Shown in pieces: positions 8,645-17,935 of a DNA stretch of 64,000 bases; position 1 is the first letter of the stretch; every line of letters begins with the position of its first letter. The notes beneath the pieces were generated by a model. That model had not been told where the DNA came from. It did not search any database and saw nothing but the letters and a program-made list of their open reading frames with translations. The translations under genes were made by a program, and so were the position numbers. Source of the stretch: Litorivita pollutaquae (GTDB taxonomy: Bacteria > Pseudomonadota > Alphaproteobacteria > Rhodobacterales > Rhodobacteraceae); contig NZ_KZ826484.1 in the NCBI RefSeq assembly GCF_003205515.1, positions 186,001-250,000 of the forward strand, given 5' to 3'.

Positions 8645-9238
8645 TTACTTTGCCGCCGCGCGTTTGAACGCATCGCGGTCCTGCATCCGGCTCTTGTAAG
8701 CCAGAAGGGTTTCGTCCTCGACAGCGAATTTGGCATTCTCGGCCCAATTGAGGCAATGGGTCGCCAGAATATCCGTGATCGTCATTTCGTCACCCATTAC
8801 AAACTCCCCGCCGTTTTCAGCGAAGATCGTGGCGAATTTGGCGATGTTGCGGGCAAATTCGGCCCGCAGGGTCGGGCGAAGCTCCGGCACGCGCTCGGCT
8901 TCGGGCAGGACGAAGGCGTGCCGCGCGGCGGCCCATAGAATGCCTTCCAGATCGTCCAGAATCATATGGGTGACCGAATCCTGTTTGGCCCGTGCGATGG
9001 TTCCGGCAGGGGCGGTCAGTGCCCCGTGCTTATCCGCCAGATAGGTCACGATTGCCATGCTGTCACGGATCGCGTCATCGCCATCCAAAAACACCGGAAT
9101 TTTGCCCAGAATGCTGTGCTTGCGCACGGTTTCCCCATGCGGGCCTTCATTGATATGCGTATAGTCCTGCCCCAATTCTTCGAGCATCCACAACACGCGC
9201 AGGCCGCGAGAGCCGGCCATTCCGATGACTGTATACAT
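8645..9238 (-). CDS. Glutathione S-transferase family protein
   Basis: A 197-residue cytosolic GST: an N-terminal thioredoxin-like domain (YTVIGMAGSRGLRVLWMLEELG, then GKIPVFLDGDDAIRDSMAIVTYL with the usual cis-Pro and the acidic-Ser glutathione-binding pair) and an all-helical C-terminal domain. I chose the ATG at 9238 rather than 9244: AAGGAAGG lies 6 nt before the former but abuts the latter. Substrate is not predictable. It has the same orientation as holA upstream, separated by about 100 bp. Confidence 0.87.
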   Translation of the reverse strand: MYTVIGMAGSRGLRVLWMLEELGQDYTHINEGPHGETVRKHSILGKIPVFLDGDDAIRDSMAIVTYLADKHGALTAPAGTIARAKQDSVTHMILDDLEGILWAAARHAFVLPEAERVPELRPTLRAEFARNIAKFATIFAENGGEFVMGDEMTITDILATHCLNWAENAKFAVEDETLLAYKSRMQDRDAFKRAAAK

Positions 9239-9345
9239 GAGCATCCTTCCTTATTGTCTCGCGCCGAACAGACCCGAGCCATGCGGCGAAATCCACCCCT
9301 CATGTCGCTGGCGACGTAAGGTCAATGCGACAATGTCATCGGTCG

Positions 9346-10371
9346 TCAGCGTTTGGACATCATTGCCAACCGGATCATCATCCGTTCCACCAAGGCCATG
9401 GCCGGTGCATGTTGCCCCGCAGAGCGCAGCGCCAGATCGGTGTCGGTGAGAGTTTGCAATGCATCTTCAAGGCGTTGCACACGCCATCCCTGAGCTTGGC
9501 GGATCATCCGGTCGCGGCGCGGGCCAAAGACCGGCGGGCGCAATTTTGCGACCCCGCTTGACGCGCCTTGCGGATCGCTTGCCGCCGTGTAGAGCATCCG
9601 AAAATGCCGCATCGCCATGATGCAAAGCGCGACGGGCTGCACGCCCTGACTTTTTAGACGGCTCATGATCGGGCCGATTTCGGCGGCTTTGCCTTCGGCC
9701 ACGATATTGAGCACATCATCCAACGCCGCCTCGGTCGAAACGGGGGCGCAGGCGAGGATATCGGCGGCGCAAAGCGGGGCGTCATCACCGATTTTATAAA
9801 GCGCCAGCTTTTCCATCGTTTGGCGAAAATCACCCGGATCAATCGTGCGTGCCAAGGCGGTCAGATCATTCATCACCTCGCCAGAGGGTTGCGGCAGGCC
9901 GGATTTGGCGATGATGGCTTCGATTTCGGCGCGGCCGGGCGGCTCATCATAGATCGCGGCGGCATAGGCGTTGGGATGGCTTTCAAAAAACTTGCGCAGC
10001 TTTGAGTTGGCTTTCAACGCGCCTGCGGTGATCACCACCTGCGCGTCCCCTTCTTGCCAATCGTCCAGCGCAGAGAGGATTTTCGCCGCCAAAGCTTCGG
10101 TCGCATCCTCGACAAAAGCCACGCGTGGACCTGGGAAAAAGCTCTGGGCCTTGATTGCATCATTGAGCTGCGCGGGATCTTTGCGCAATTCACTCGCCGG
10201 TATCCGCGTCAGCCGCATTTCTTCCTCGCCTTGCGGGCCAATCAATGCGGCAATCACCTCTTGGCGGCGCAGCGCCACGCGCATGGTATCCGCGCCAAAA
10301 ATCAGCAGACCGGTTTTGCGCCCGTCCGGTTTTGCAAAATATCCGGCCGCATCGCGGGGGCTGAGCTTCAT
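9346..10371 (-). CDS. holA: DNA polymerase III subunit delta
   Basis: A 341-residue clamp-loader subunit that opens the beta sliding clamp. The N-terminal region (KTGLLIFGADTMRV) matches the degenerate nucleotide-binding start of HolA, the middle has AQSFFPGPRVAFVEDA and DAQVVITAGALKANSKLRKFFE, and the C-terminus is the helical collar domain. The start overlaps the lptE stop by 4 bp. leuS-lptE-holA is a recurrent order in alphaproteobacteria and supports the call even though HolA diverges strongly in sequence. Confidence 0.88.
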   Translation of the reverse strand: MKLSPRDAAGYFAKPDGRKTGLLIFGADTMRVALRRQEVIAALIGPQGEEEMRLTRIPASELRKDPAQLNDAIKAQSFFPGPRVAFVEDATEALAAKILSALDDWQEGDAQVVITAGALKANSKLRKFFESHPNAYAAAIYDEPPGRAEIEAIIAKSGLPQPSGEVMNDLTALARTIDPGDFRQTMEKLALYKIGDDAPLCAADILACAPVSTEAALDDVLNIVAEGKAAEIGPIMSRLKSQGVQPVALCIMAMRHFRMLYTAASDPQGASSGVAKLRPPVFGPRRDRMIRQAQGWRVQRLEDALQTLTDTDLALRSAGQHAPAMALVERMMIRLAMMSKR

Positions 10372-10883
10372 TGCGACCTCGGCGCGGCAAAAGACGGCGC
10401 GGCGGCGATCAGTTTAGCGGTGATCATATCCGCCAGAATCACCATCAACCGTTCGCGCGCATCGCGGCTGGCGGCCATGGTGGCCACCGTGGTGCTGGTG
10501 GCGGAATAGCCGGTGAAGTTTTGCACTGTGCCGGTGTTCACCACGGCGCCGGTGGCCAGATCGCGCAACGCATAGGTGGCTTTGCCAGTGATGTTAAAGC
10601 GCAAGGTGATGTTATCGGCGCGCACCGCCTTGCGGGTCTCGCCGGTGGTGATGGCGATCGACAATCCGTAATCCGCCACCGCACCGCGGCCCAGTTTGCT
10701 TTCGATTTGCTGCGTCATCAAATAGGCGTCGCGGTCCAGCGGATCATCGACCCGCAGGCGGTCTTGCAATAAGGACGCGCCGCCCTGAGGGCCGTAAGAC
10801 GGCGTAAAGCCGCAGGCCGCCAAAGTCGCGAGCCCGCCCAGAGACAAAAGGCGCAACGCGCCGCGCCGGTTAGATGACCACAT
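10368..10883 (-). CDS. lptE: LPS assembly lipoprotein LptE
   Basis: A 171-residue outer-membrane lipoprotein that plugs the LptD barrel and helps insert lipopolysaccharide. It has a short basic start, hydrophobic stretch and lipobox LAAC (Cys24), followed by GFTPSYGP, a hallmark of alphaproteobacterial LptE/RlpB, and the alternating beta strands of that fold. The start overlaps the leuS stop by 14 bp and the stop overlaps the holA start by 4 bp, so the three genes are one operon. Confidence 0.88.
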   Translation of the reverse strand: MWSSNRRGALRLLSLGGLATLAACGFTPSYGPQGGASLLQDRLRVDDPLDRDAYLMTQQIESKLGRGAVADYGLSIAITTGETRKAVRADNITLRFNITGKATYALRDLATGAVVNTGTVQNFTGYSATSTTVATMAASRDARERLMVILADMITAKLIAAAPSFAAPRSQ

Positions 10884-13428
10884 TCACAATCCGCCCGGGG
10901 ACGACGATAATTTTTTTGGGCTGGGCCCCGTCCAGCGCCTTTTGCACAGCATCCTGCGCCAGTGCGATTTTTTCAACCTCTGCCTTGTCCATATCTGCCG
11001 GCACGCTGATTTCCGCGCGGCGTTTGCCATTGATCTGGATCGGCAAGACGACCTCGTCATCTTTGAGCATGGCCTCTTCCGCCACGGGCCACGGCGCAGA
11101 GGCAACAAGCCCCGTCCCGCCCAAAAGCGCCCAAATCTCCTCGGCCAGATGCGGCGTCATCGGTGACATCAATTGCGCCAGAGCTTTCGCCGCCGTGCGC
11201 TTGGCCTCTCCGCCGGCTTTGGATTTCGCCAATGCGTTGGTAAAGGCATAAAGCCGCGCGATCGAGGCGTTGAAACCAAAGCTTTCTACGCCGCCGGTCA
11301 CGTCATGTATGGCCTTGTGCATTTCGCGCAGCAATGCGTCATCCGCGCCATTCGCGGGACTGTCGTCACTCGCGATTTCGGCGCAGATGCGGTGAACGCG
11401 GCTGAGGTGTTTGAAGGCGGCTTCGGCCCCCGATGCGGTCCATTCCACGTCGCGTTCGGGCGGGCTGTCGGACAGAACAAACCACCGCGCGGTATCGGCG
11501 CCATATTGCGAGACGATGGCATTGGGATCGACCACGTTGTTTTTGGATTTCGACATTTTGGCCGAAGGAATGACGTCGACCTCGGAGCCGTCCTCTTTCA
11601 ACACGGTTTTGCCGTCGCGCTGTTCGACCTGTTCGGGGTAGAAATAGACCGGTCGGCCATTCGCGCCCTGCTTTTGGTAGATCGCGTGGGTCACCATGCC
11701 TTGGGTGAAAAGCGCGTTGAACGGCTCTTTGGATTTTTCCGGCAGATGGCCGGTGATGTTCATCGCGCGGGCAAAAAAGCGCGAGTAGAGCAGGTGCAAA
11801 ATCGCGTGCTCGATCCCGCCGATATATTGATCGACGTTCATCCAATATTCGGCCTCGGCCAAATCGGTCGGTGTGGTGGCATGGGGCGAAGTGAAACGCG
11901 CGAAATACCACGAACTATCGACAAAAGTGTCCATCGTGTCGGTCTCGCGGGTGGCCGCCGCGCCGCATTTGGGGCAGGTGCAATTGCGCCATGTCGGGTG
12001 CCGGTCAAGCGGATTGCCCGGCACGTCGAACGTCACATCATCGGGCAGGACAATCGGCAGGTTTTCCTTGGCCTCCGGCACCACGCCGCAGGTGTCGCAA
12101 TGCACGACCGGAATGGGGCAACCCCAATAGCGTTGGCGCGACAGACCCCAATCGCGCAGACGGAATTTGGTCACGCCCTGACCGACGCCATTGGATTCGC
12201 AAAATGCGATTGCGCTGTCGACACCCGCGTCGCCGGTTTGCACCGTGTCTCCGGCAAAGCCACGCAGATATTGAACCTTTTCGGATTTCATCGGCACGAA
12301 AGCTTCGGATAATGGCGCATCATCCGCGCCTTCCGGTGCAAACACGGCAGGGATTGGCAGGCCGTATTTTGTGGCGAAATCAAAATCGCGTTGATCATGG
12401 GCGGGGCACCCGAAGATCGCGCCGGTGCCGTAATCCATCAAGATGAAGTTGGCGATATAGACCGGCAATTCCCATGATGTATCGAACGGGTGGCGCACCG
12501 TGAGGCCGGTATCAAAGCCAAGCTTTTCGCCGGTCTCGATCGCCTCTTCTGTGGTGCCGCCACGGCGGCATTCGGCGCAGAATTCCGCGATCTCGGGATT
12601 GTCTGCTTCAAGCTGTTTTGCGAGCGGGTGATCTGGCGAGATGCCGACAAAGCTGGCGCCCATCAACGTATCGGGACGGGTGGTGTAGACTTCGACGCGG
12701 TCGTGACCGGCGATTTCATCCACCATCGAGAATGAAAATTGCAGCCCGCGCGATTTGCCGATCCAATTGGCTTGCATCAATTTGACCTTGGCGGGCCAAT
12801 CATCCAACCCGTCCAGATCGGCAAGCAGTTCTTCGGAGTAATCGGAGATTTTGAAGAACCATTGCGTCAATTCGCGCCGTTCGACCAATGCGCCTGACCG
12901 CCATCCACGCCCGCCTTCGACCTGTTCATTGGCCAGAACGGTCATATCAACCGGATCCCAATTCACCACTGCGTTCTTGCGATAGATCAGTCCCTTATCG
13001 AGCATATCGATGAACATGGATTGTTGTTGGCCGTAATATTCCGGATCGCAGGTGGCAAACTCGCGGCTCCAATCAATCGACAGGCCAAGCGGTTTCATCT
13101 GCGTGCGCATGTCGGCGATGTTGGAATAGGTCCATTCTTTGGGGTGGCCACCCGACGCCATTGCGGCGTTTTCGGCAGGCATGCCAAAGGCGTCCCAGCC
13201 CATCGGATGCAAGACATTATGCCCCGTCGATATTTTGTAGCGCGCGATCACGTCGCCCATGGTGTAATTGCGCACATGGCCCATGTGGATGCGCCCCGAC
13301 GGATAGGGGAACATTTCCAACACGTAATATTTCGGCTTGTCCGCGCTGCGCACTGCGCGGAAAATATCGGCTTTGTCCCAAGCCTGTTGCCATTTCGCTT
13401 CGATCTCGGCGGCGGAATATCGCGACAT
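10870..13428 (-). CDS. leuS: Leucyl-tRNA synthetase
   Basis: An 852-residue class I aminoacyl-tRNA synthetase that charges tRNA-Leu. The HIGH-type motif HMGH is at residues 48-51 in [16 protein letters not shown], a zinc-knuckle-like CTCPKCG follows the editing domain, and KMSKS is at 624-628. The length is as expected. I start at the ATG (13428, [13 protein letters not shown]) with ACAGG about 12 nt upstream; a TTG four codons earlier would abut that site. It heads an operon with lptE and holA; the leader region is shared with a divergent glycosyltransferase gene. Confidence 0.97.
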   Translation of the reverse strand: MSRYSAAEIEAKWQQAWDKADIFRAVRSADKPKYYVLEMFPYPSGRIHMGHVRNYTMGDVIARYKISTGHNVLHPMGWDAFGMPAENAAMASGGHPKEWTYSNIADMRTQMKPLGLSIDWSREFATCDPEYYGQQQSMFIDMLDKGLIYRKNAVVNWDPVDMTVLANEQVEGGRGWRSGALVERRELTQWFFKISDYSEELLADLDGLDDWPAKVKLMQANWIGKSRGLQFSFSMVDEIAGHDRVEVYTTRPDTLMGASFVGISPDHPLAKQLEADNPEIAEFCAECRRGGTTEEAIETGEKLGFDTGLTVRHPFDTSWELPVYIANFILMDYGTGAIFGCPAHDQRDFDFATKYGLPIPAVFAPEGADDAPLSEAFVPMKSEKVQYLRGFAGDTVQTGDAGVDSAIAFCESNGVGQGVTKFRLRDWGLSRQRYWGCPIPVVHCDTCGVVPEAKENLPIVLPDDVTFDVPGNPLDRHPTWRNCTCPKCGAAATRETDTMDTFVDSSWYFARFTSPHATTPTDLAEAEYWMNVDQYIGGIEHAILHLLYSRFFARAMNITGHLPEKSKEPFNALFTQGMVTHAIYQKQGANGRPVYFYPEQVEQRDGKTVLKEDGSEVDVIPSAKMSKSKNNVVDPNAIVSQYGADTARWFVLSDSPPERDVEWTASGAEAAFKHLSRVHRICAEIASDDSPANGADDALLREMHKAIHDVTGGVESFGFNASIARLYAFTNALAKSKAGGEAKRTAAKALAQLMSPMTPHLAEEIWALLGGTGLVASAPWPVAEEAMLKDDEVVLPIQINGKRRAEISVPADMDKAEVEKIALAQDAVQKALDGAQPKKIIVVPGRIVNVVI

Positions 13429-13575
13429 GAGAGTGTTCAACCTGTCTGTAGAAAATCTGTTGCAAGCGGTGATAGGGCCGCGCGCCCTGCGGGTCTAGGG
13501 CTTTGGCGCGAAAAACCGCTTTTACGCGGCGGGGCACATGGGGCTATAGTCCGGAAAAACAATTGGCAGAGCAGT

Positions 13576-14835
13576 ATGAATATTCTTTTCATCCACCAGA
13601 ATTTTCCTGGGCAATTTAAAAACCTTGCGCCGGCTTTGGCCAATGAGGGCCACCGTGTTGTGGCGCTGACCCTGCGCGTCAAGGAACCCCTGACATGGAA
13701 GGGTGTGCGCATCCTGCCCTATGACATCAAACGCAAATCGGGGCAAAATGTGCACCCGTGGCTGGTGGATATGGATACCAAGGTCACCCGCGGCGAGGCG
13801 TGTTATCACGGGGCGATGGCGCTCAAGAAGGCCGGTTTTAACCCCGAGGTGATCATTGCTCATCCCGGGTGGGGCGAGTCGCTGTTTCTGCGCGATGTCT
13901 GGCCGGAGGCGCGCATCGGGCTGTATTGTGAATTGTACCATGAGGGGGGCTATCCGCATGTGAACTTCGATCCCGAATTTCCCAGCCGCGAAGGGGGCGC
14001 CGAACCCTTGCGTATCCGGTTGAAAAACCTTAATAACCTTATGCATTTTCAGATCGCGGATGCGGGGGTCAGCCCGACAAAATTCCAAGCGGACACTTTT
14101 CCGCCAAGCTATCGCAACGAGATTAGCGTCATTCATGATGGCATTGACACCGACCATGTGGTCGCCAAGCCCGATGTGGTGTTCGAGGTTGAAGGTGGTC
14201 CAACGTTGAGCCGTGATGACGAGGTGATCACTTTCGTCAATCGCAATCTGGAGCCCTATCGCGGCTATCACATCTTCATGCGGGCGCTGCCTGATTTGCT
14301 GAAACAGCGCCCCAACGCGCAGGTTTTGATCGTCGGCGGCGATGACGTCAGCTATGGCGCGCGTCCGGCCAAAGGAAAGACCTGGAAGCAGATCTTCATC
14401 GACGAAGTGCGCGATCAAATCCCCGACGCCGATTGGGCGCGGGTGCATTTCTTGGGGCGCATTCCCTATGATAAATTCATTGCCCTGCTGCAAGTCGCGC
14501 GGGTGCATGTCTATTTGACCTATCCCTTTGTGCTCAGCTGGTCCTTGTTCGAGGCTATGAGCGCCGAGGGTGCGATTGTGGCCTCTTCGACCGATCCGGT
14601 TCTCGAAGCGATCGAACACGACGTAACGGGGCGGTTGGTGGATTTCTTTGATCCTGCGGCCATGGTGCGCGAAGTGTGCGAGTTGCTTGATGATGATGCA
14701 TCGCGGGCGCGATTGGGCAAAGCGGCGCGGGCACACATCACACAGAACTATGATCTAAAACGCATTTGCCTGCCGCAGCAGATGCAATGGGTGGCTGATC
14801 TGGCTGCAAAAACACCGCGGCCGATCCCGGAATAG
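13576..14835 (+). CDS. Glycosyltransferase family 4 protein
   Basis: A 419-residue GT-B glycosyltransferase. The N-terminal half begins MNILFIHQNFPGQF, typical of retaining family 4 enzymes, with HPGWGESLFLRDVWP; the C-terminal half has the donor-binding part: NRNLEPYRGYHIFMRALP, VHFLGRIPYDKFIALLQ and SWSLFEAMS followed by the E-rich nucleotide-sugar pocket. No signal peptide or membrane span is evident. The ATG at 13576 is set by homology; the open frame upstream runs antisense to leuS and is ignored. It is likely to act on a surface glycan. It is followed by a strong shared terminator and lies between leuS and the DUF3576 gene. Confidence 0.88.
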   Translation: MNILFIHQNFPGQFKNLAPALANEGHRVVALTLRVKEPLTWKGVRILPYDIKRKSGQNVHPWLVDMDTKVTRGEACYHGAMALKKAGFNPEVIIAHPGWGESLFLRDVWPEARIGLYCELYHEGGYPHVNFDPEFPSREGGAEPLRIRLKNLNNLMHFQIADAGVSPTKFQADTFPPSYRNEISVIHDGIDTDHVVAKPDVVFEVEGGPTLSRDDEVITFVNRNLEPYRGYHIFMRALPDLLKQRPNAQVLIVGGDDVSYGARPAKGKTWKQIFIDEVRDQIPDADWARVHFLGRIPYDKFIALLQVARVHVYLTYPFVLSWSLFEAMSAEGAIVASSTDPVLEAIEHDVTGRLVDFFDPAAMVREVCELLDDDASRARLGKAARAHITQNYDLKRICLPQQMQWVADLAAKTPRPIPE

Positions 14836-14890
14836 TCGCGCTGGGCTGCCGGGTTCGCGCGCCTAGGTGAGGCCACTATTCCAAACACAA

Positions 14891-14920
14891 AAACGCGCGC
14901 AGGTCTCCCTGCGCGCGTTT
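14891..14920. terminator. Bidirectional intrinsic terminator
   Basis: A perfect 13-bp stem (14891-14903 with 14908-14920) with a TCTC loop, A-rich before and T-rich after. It lies between the convergent glycosyltransferase and DUF3576 genes and can end both transcripts. Confidence 0.88.
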
Positions 14921-14945
14921 GTCATCTGTGAATTCGGGAAGGGCT

Positions 14946-15446
14946 TTACAGCTTGCCGTCGGCAATCCGCAATTGTCTGGCGCGGGCCAGGATCGCATCT
15001 TCGACCGCACGCTGGGTTCCGGCCGCCACCGGCCCGCTGCGGGTTTGCAGCGCCACATTCAAAGATCGCGCATCCAAGGACGGGTCTTTGATATAGATCG
15101 TGGCGCGATACGCGCGTCCGCCGCCGGGCGGTGTGCCGTATCCGGTGACAATCACGCCAGTGAACGGATCAACCGATTCAATCGGCAGGAAGTTCAATGT
15201 CTCAAGCGAGGCGTTCCAAAGATACCGGTTTACCGAAACTTCGGTGCCGAGGTTTTTCTTGCGGAAAGCATCCCAAATCGTGGTGCGCCCCTGTTGCGGG
15301 TATTCTTCGGGAAGCTCCACTTCGGATGTGCCCTCGCCAATGCGCAGCAAATTCTTGCCGCTGCCACCGGATCCGCCACAGGCAGACAGGGCCAAAGCCA
15401 TCGAAAGAGTAACCGCCGCGCGCATCATAATATATGTCTTGGTCAT
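14946..15446 (-). CDS. DUF3576 domain-containing lipoprotein
   Basis: A 166-residue predicted lipoprotein: basic start, hydrophobic stretch and lipobox LSAC (Cys23), followed by a Gly/Ser linker. The body matches DUF3576: TTIWDAFRKK, VNRYLWNASLETLNFLP and DPFTGVIVTGYG. Function is unknown. The ATG at 15446 has AGGA 7 nt upstream; an in-frame ATG five codons earlier is less well placed. In related genomes, as I recall, this gene sits beside leuS; here a glycosyltransferase gene lies between them. Confidence 0.82.
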   Translation of the reverse strand: MTKTYIMMRAAVTLSMALALSACGGSGGSGKNLLRIGEGTSEVELPEEYPQQGRTTIWDAFRKKNLGTEVSVNRYLWNASLETLNFLPIESVDPFTGVIVTGYGTPPGGGRAYRATIYIKDPSLDARSLNVALQTRSGPVAAGTQRAVEDAILARARQLRIADGKL

Positions 15447-15461
15447 GTCCTGTTCCTGCAT

Positions 15462-15777
15462 GCCGCATCCGAAAGGGCCGGACGTCAGGCTCTTTTTGTC
15501 CTACCCAAGCCTTGATGGGGAGGCAAGGAATTAGTTGCGCAGTCGCGCGCATCCCACCTTATGACGCACTATTCATAGTGTATAGGGCGGCGTCCGTCTA
15601 TTCGCGCCGGCGGCGTGTCCCGGCCTGACGGCACTGTGGCAAAGCTGCACCAATTTTTCCGGACGGGCATGTCGGGTTTTTGTGATGCTTGCAATTGCAC
15701 CCTGAAACGAGCGAGAGAAGGGCATACCCAACTGGATGACCCAGCTTGGGGCATCTTTTTAAACCGAGGGAAAAACC
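15462..15777. other. Divergent upstream region of the DUF3576 and porin genes
   Basis: About 316 bp without a gene. It must hold promoters for both flanking genes. Visible items: a small inverted repeat CACTA-TTCA-TAGTG (around 15568-15581) and, close to the porin start, a terminator-like hairpin listed separately. A long antisense reading frame across the porin and this region has no family resemblance. Confidence 0.6.
15727..15760 (+). promoter_or_regulatory. Terminator-like hairpin in the porin 5' leader
   Basis: CCCAACTGG (15727-15735) pairs with CCAGCTTGGG (15741-15750) with one bulged base, followed after GCATC by TTTTT ending at 15760. It ends 7 nt before the GAGGG ribosome site of the porin. 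No plus-strand gene lies upstream to need a terminator, so it may be an attenuator, a leader-derived small RNA end, or a stabilising 5' structure. Confidence 0.5.
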
Positions 15778-16647
15778 ATGAAAAAGATTCTCTTTGCAAC
15801 AACCGCACTCGTTGCGACTGCTGGTGTTGCTTCCGCTGACGTATCGTTCTCCGGCAACGCCGCGTTCGGCGCGCTGAAAGTTGCTGGCGCAGACGATTTC
15901 GAAATCGCGCACCGCATCGACCTCTATGCTCGCGGCACAGCCGAAACCGACACCGGCCTGTCGTTCCACGCCATCGTTGAATTCGAGCAACTCGAAAACA
16001 CAGGCGTTGCAGCCGACAAAACCGGCGACAACGACACCACCACAATCATTGGCATGTCCGCCGGCAACGTGACCGTTCAGTACGGTAACACCGATGGCGC
16101 AATCGACAAAAACACTTCCGAAGCCTACCGTATCCGTGGTGTGGATTTCGAAGGTTGGGGCGGTCGTGTTGACAACAAAGACGACGGCGAAATCTTGCGC
16201 ATGGACTACGTCATGGACGCACTGCGCGTGTCCTTGTCCTACGCTGACACAGACGAAGCAGCCGGCATCGGCTTCTCGTACACTGCTGACCTCGGCGGCA
16301 CGTCGGTTAACATCGGCCTCGGCTACGAAGACGGCGACCAGGGCGACCTCGCAGCCATCACTTTGGGCGCACAGTTCGGTGCCTTCGGTGCTCGCATCGG
16401 TTACTGGGACGGTTCGGAAGACAATGCTGAGCAAGTCGACATCTCGGTTCAGTACCAAGCCAACGATCTGACCCTCTGGGCAGAATACCTGATGAACGAA
16501 ACCGCCGACACAGACAACTACACTGTTGGCGCGACTTACAACCTGGGTGGCGGCGCAACCGTTTTCGCTCAAGTTGGTACACGTGACACAGCCGCTCTCG
16601 GCGACGAGCAAGAGTTCGCTTCGTTCGGTGTTGCATTCGGCTTCTAA
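15778..16647 (+). CDS. Outer-membrane porin
   Basis: A 289-residue general diffusion porin. It has a signal peptide (residues 1-20, ...VATAGVASA), then SGNAAFG and a long run of amphipathic strands separated by Asp/Gly/Thr loops, and ends in Phe (VAFGF), the signal for BamA-mediated assembly. It is related to the Rhodobacter porin group. Codon use differs from neighbours: it is rich in GGC, GAC, AAC, CTG and CTC with few TTG codons, as expected for a very highly expressed protein. A GAGGG ribosome site and a hairpin precede it, and a strong terminator follows. Confidence 0.9.
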   Translation: MKKILFATTALVATAGVASADVSFSGNAAFGALKVAGADDFEIAHRIDLYARGTAETDTGLSFHAIVEFEQLENTGVAADKTGDNDTTTIIGMSAGNVTVQYGNTDGAIDKNTSEAYRIRGVDFEGWGGRVDNKDDGEILRMDYVMDALRVSLSYADTDEAAGIGFSYTADLGGTSVNIGLGYEDGDQGDLAAITLGAQFGAFGARIGYWDGSEDNAEQVDISVQYQANDLTLWAEYLMNETADTDNYTVGATYNLGGGATVFAQVGTRDTAALGDEQEFASFGVAFGF

Positions 16648-16675
16648 TTCCCGCAACGGAATTACAGTCTAAGAG

Positions 16676-16710
16676 AGGGCGGGTCTTTGGACCTGCCCTT
16701 TTCTTTTTGT
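16676..16710 (+). terminator. Intrinsic terminator of the porin gene
   Basis: A 10-bp stem with one G-T pair (16676-16685 with 16690-16699), loop TTTG, then TTTCTTTTTG. It lies 29 bp after the porin stop. Confidence 0.88.
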
Positions 16711-16763
16711 CCGATCTGGTGTTCTTTGCAACGACCCTGCCTGATCCCGCGACCGGAGCCACC

Positions 16764-17426
16764 ATGACCCTTGCTGATATCAAATCCCGCATTGCCACTG
16801 CTGAGGAAAACGCCGGACGCGCGGCCGGATCGGTGCAATTGATCGCCGTGTCCAAGGTGCAGCCGGATGAGCGGGTGCGCGGGATTCTTGCCGAAGGCCA
16901 ACGCGTGTTTGGTGAAAATAAAGTGCAGGAAGCCGCTGGCAAATGGCCCGACCTGCGCGCAGGGTTTCCCGGCGTTTCGGTACACCTCATCGGGCCGTTG
17001 CAAACCAACAAGGCCCGTCAGGCGATGGCGCTTTTTGATGCGATACACACGCTTGACCGGCCCAAATTGGCGGCCACCCTTGCGCGTCTGGCACAAAAAA
17101 CCGGCCATTGCCCGGATGTTTTCATCCAAGTGAACACAGGCGAAGAACCGCAAAAGGCCGGCATTGCACCGCGCGAGGCCGATGCTTTTATCGCCGAATG
17201 TCGCGGCTTGGACCTGCCGGTGCAGGGCCTGATGTGTATCCCGCCGGTGGATGAGGAGCCCAGCTTGCATTTTGCGCTTTTGGCGAAAATTGCCGCGCGC
17301 AATGGCCTGAGCGGTCTATCCATGGGGATGAGCAGCGATTTTGAACGCGCGATTGCCCTTGGCGCGACGCATGTGCGGGTCGGGTCTGCGATCTTTGGCG
17401 CGCGCGTGCCGCCCGCCGCAGGTTAA
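16764..17426 (+). CDS. YggS/PLPBP family pyridoxal phosphate-binding protein
   Basis: A 220-residue single-domain PLP-binding protein that buffers pyridoxal phosphate and keeps amino-acid balance; it has no known enzymatic reaction. The PLP lysine is K31 in LIAVSKVQ; FGENKVQEA, HLIGPLQTNK, VFIQVNTGEEPQKAG and LSMGMSSDFERAIALGATHVRVGSAIFG are all diagnostic. I start at the ATG (16764), with GGAG 8 nt upstream, rather than the TTG 57 bp earlier inside the porin terminator. It converges with the L,D-transpeptidase gene, the two frames overlapping by 4 bp. Confidence 0.93.
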   Translation: MTLADIKSRIATAEENAGRAAGSVQLIAVSKVQPDERVRGILAEGQRVFGENKVQEAAGKWPDLRAGFPGVSVHLIGPLQTNKARQAMALFDAIHTLDRPKLAATLARLAQKTGHCPDVFIQVNTGEEPQKAGIAPREADAFIAECRGLDLPVQGLMCIPPVDEEPSLHFALLAKIAARNGLSGLSMGMSSDFERAIALGATHVRVGSAIFGARVPPAAG

Positions 17427-17935
17427 TCCACGATCACCCGCGTGCCCGGCGCCACCTGCGCCGCGACGCTGCGCAAATCGGCCCGCGACAATGCGATACA
17501 GCCCTCGGTGGCAAATCCGCGCCGCCGCCATTGGTGGATGAAAATCGCCGACCCGAAGTGGGGCGCGGCGGGGCCATAATTCCAATCCAGCACCAAAATG
17601 AGATCATACATCGGATCGGCGCGGCGCAAGACCTCGTGGCTTGCCCCATAGGGCGCGCGCACAAGGCTGTTATAATCAGGGGCATCGGGCGCATCAGACC
17701 ATAGATCGCGCGGCCCAATGGGGGTGGCCCAGACCGCTGGCGATGCCATCCGATCGGGGCGGTAAAGCATTGCCTCGATATGATGCACCCCGCGCGGCGT
17801 CGCCCCGTCGCCTTCGCGCTTGTCTGAGCGCACCCCGCCTTTGCCGATCGTACATGGATAATGGCGCCCGCCGCACCAAAGCCCGCGCCGGCTGAGCCGC
17901 AGATCACCCGCCCGTTGAAGGCGGCGTGGGATCAA
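17423..17935 (-). CDS. L,D-transpeptidase (YkuD) family protein
   Basis: A 170-residue protein with the YkuD catalytic pattern: H134 in IFIHQW and C146 in TEGCIALSRADLR. It cross-links peptidoglycan stems or attaches proteins to them. No signal peptide is visible at this start, which is odd for a periplasmic enzyme, so export may rely on an unseen feature or the protein may act otherwise. The start is a TTG that overlaps the ribA stop (TTGA); no ATG or GTG is available nearby, so translation is probably coupled to ribA. Confidence 0.78.
   Translation of the reverse strand: MIPRRLQRAGDLRLSRRGLWCGGRHYPCTIGKGGVRSDKREGDGATPRGVHHIEAMLYRPDRMASPAVWATPIGPRDLWSDAPDAPDYNSLVRAPYGASHEVLRRADPMYDLILVLDWNYGPAAPHFGSAIFIHQWRRRGFATEGCIALSRADLRSVAAQVAPGTRVIVD

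Noticed and set aside
13021-13575. Open frame continuing upstream of the glycosyltransferase start
   Set aside because: It is antisense to leuS and shows no family resemblance; the glycosyltransferase begins at 13576 with its conserved first strand.
15598-16656. A 352-codon minus-strand frame opposite the porin
   Set aside because: It is a mirror frame of the strongly biased porin coding sequence; it has no recognisable domain.
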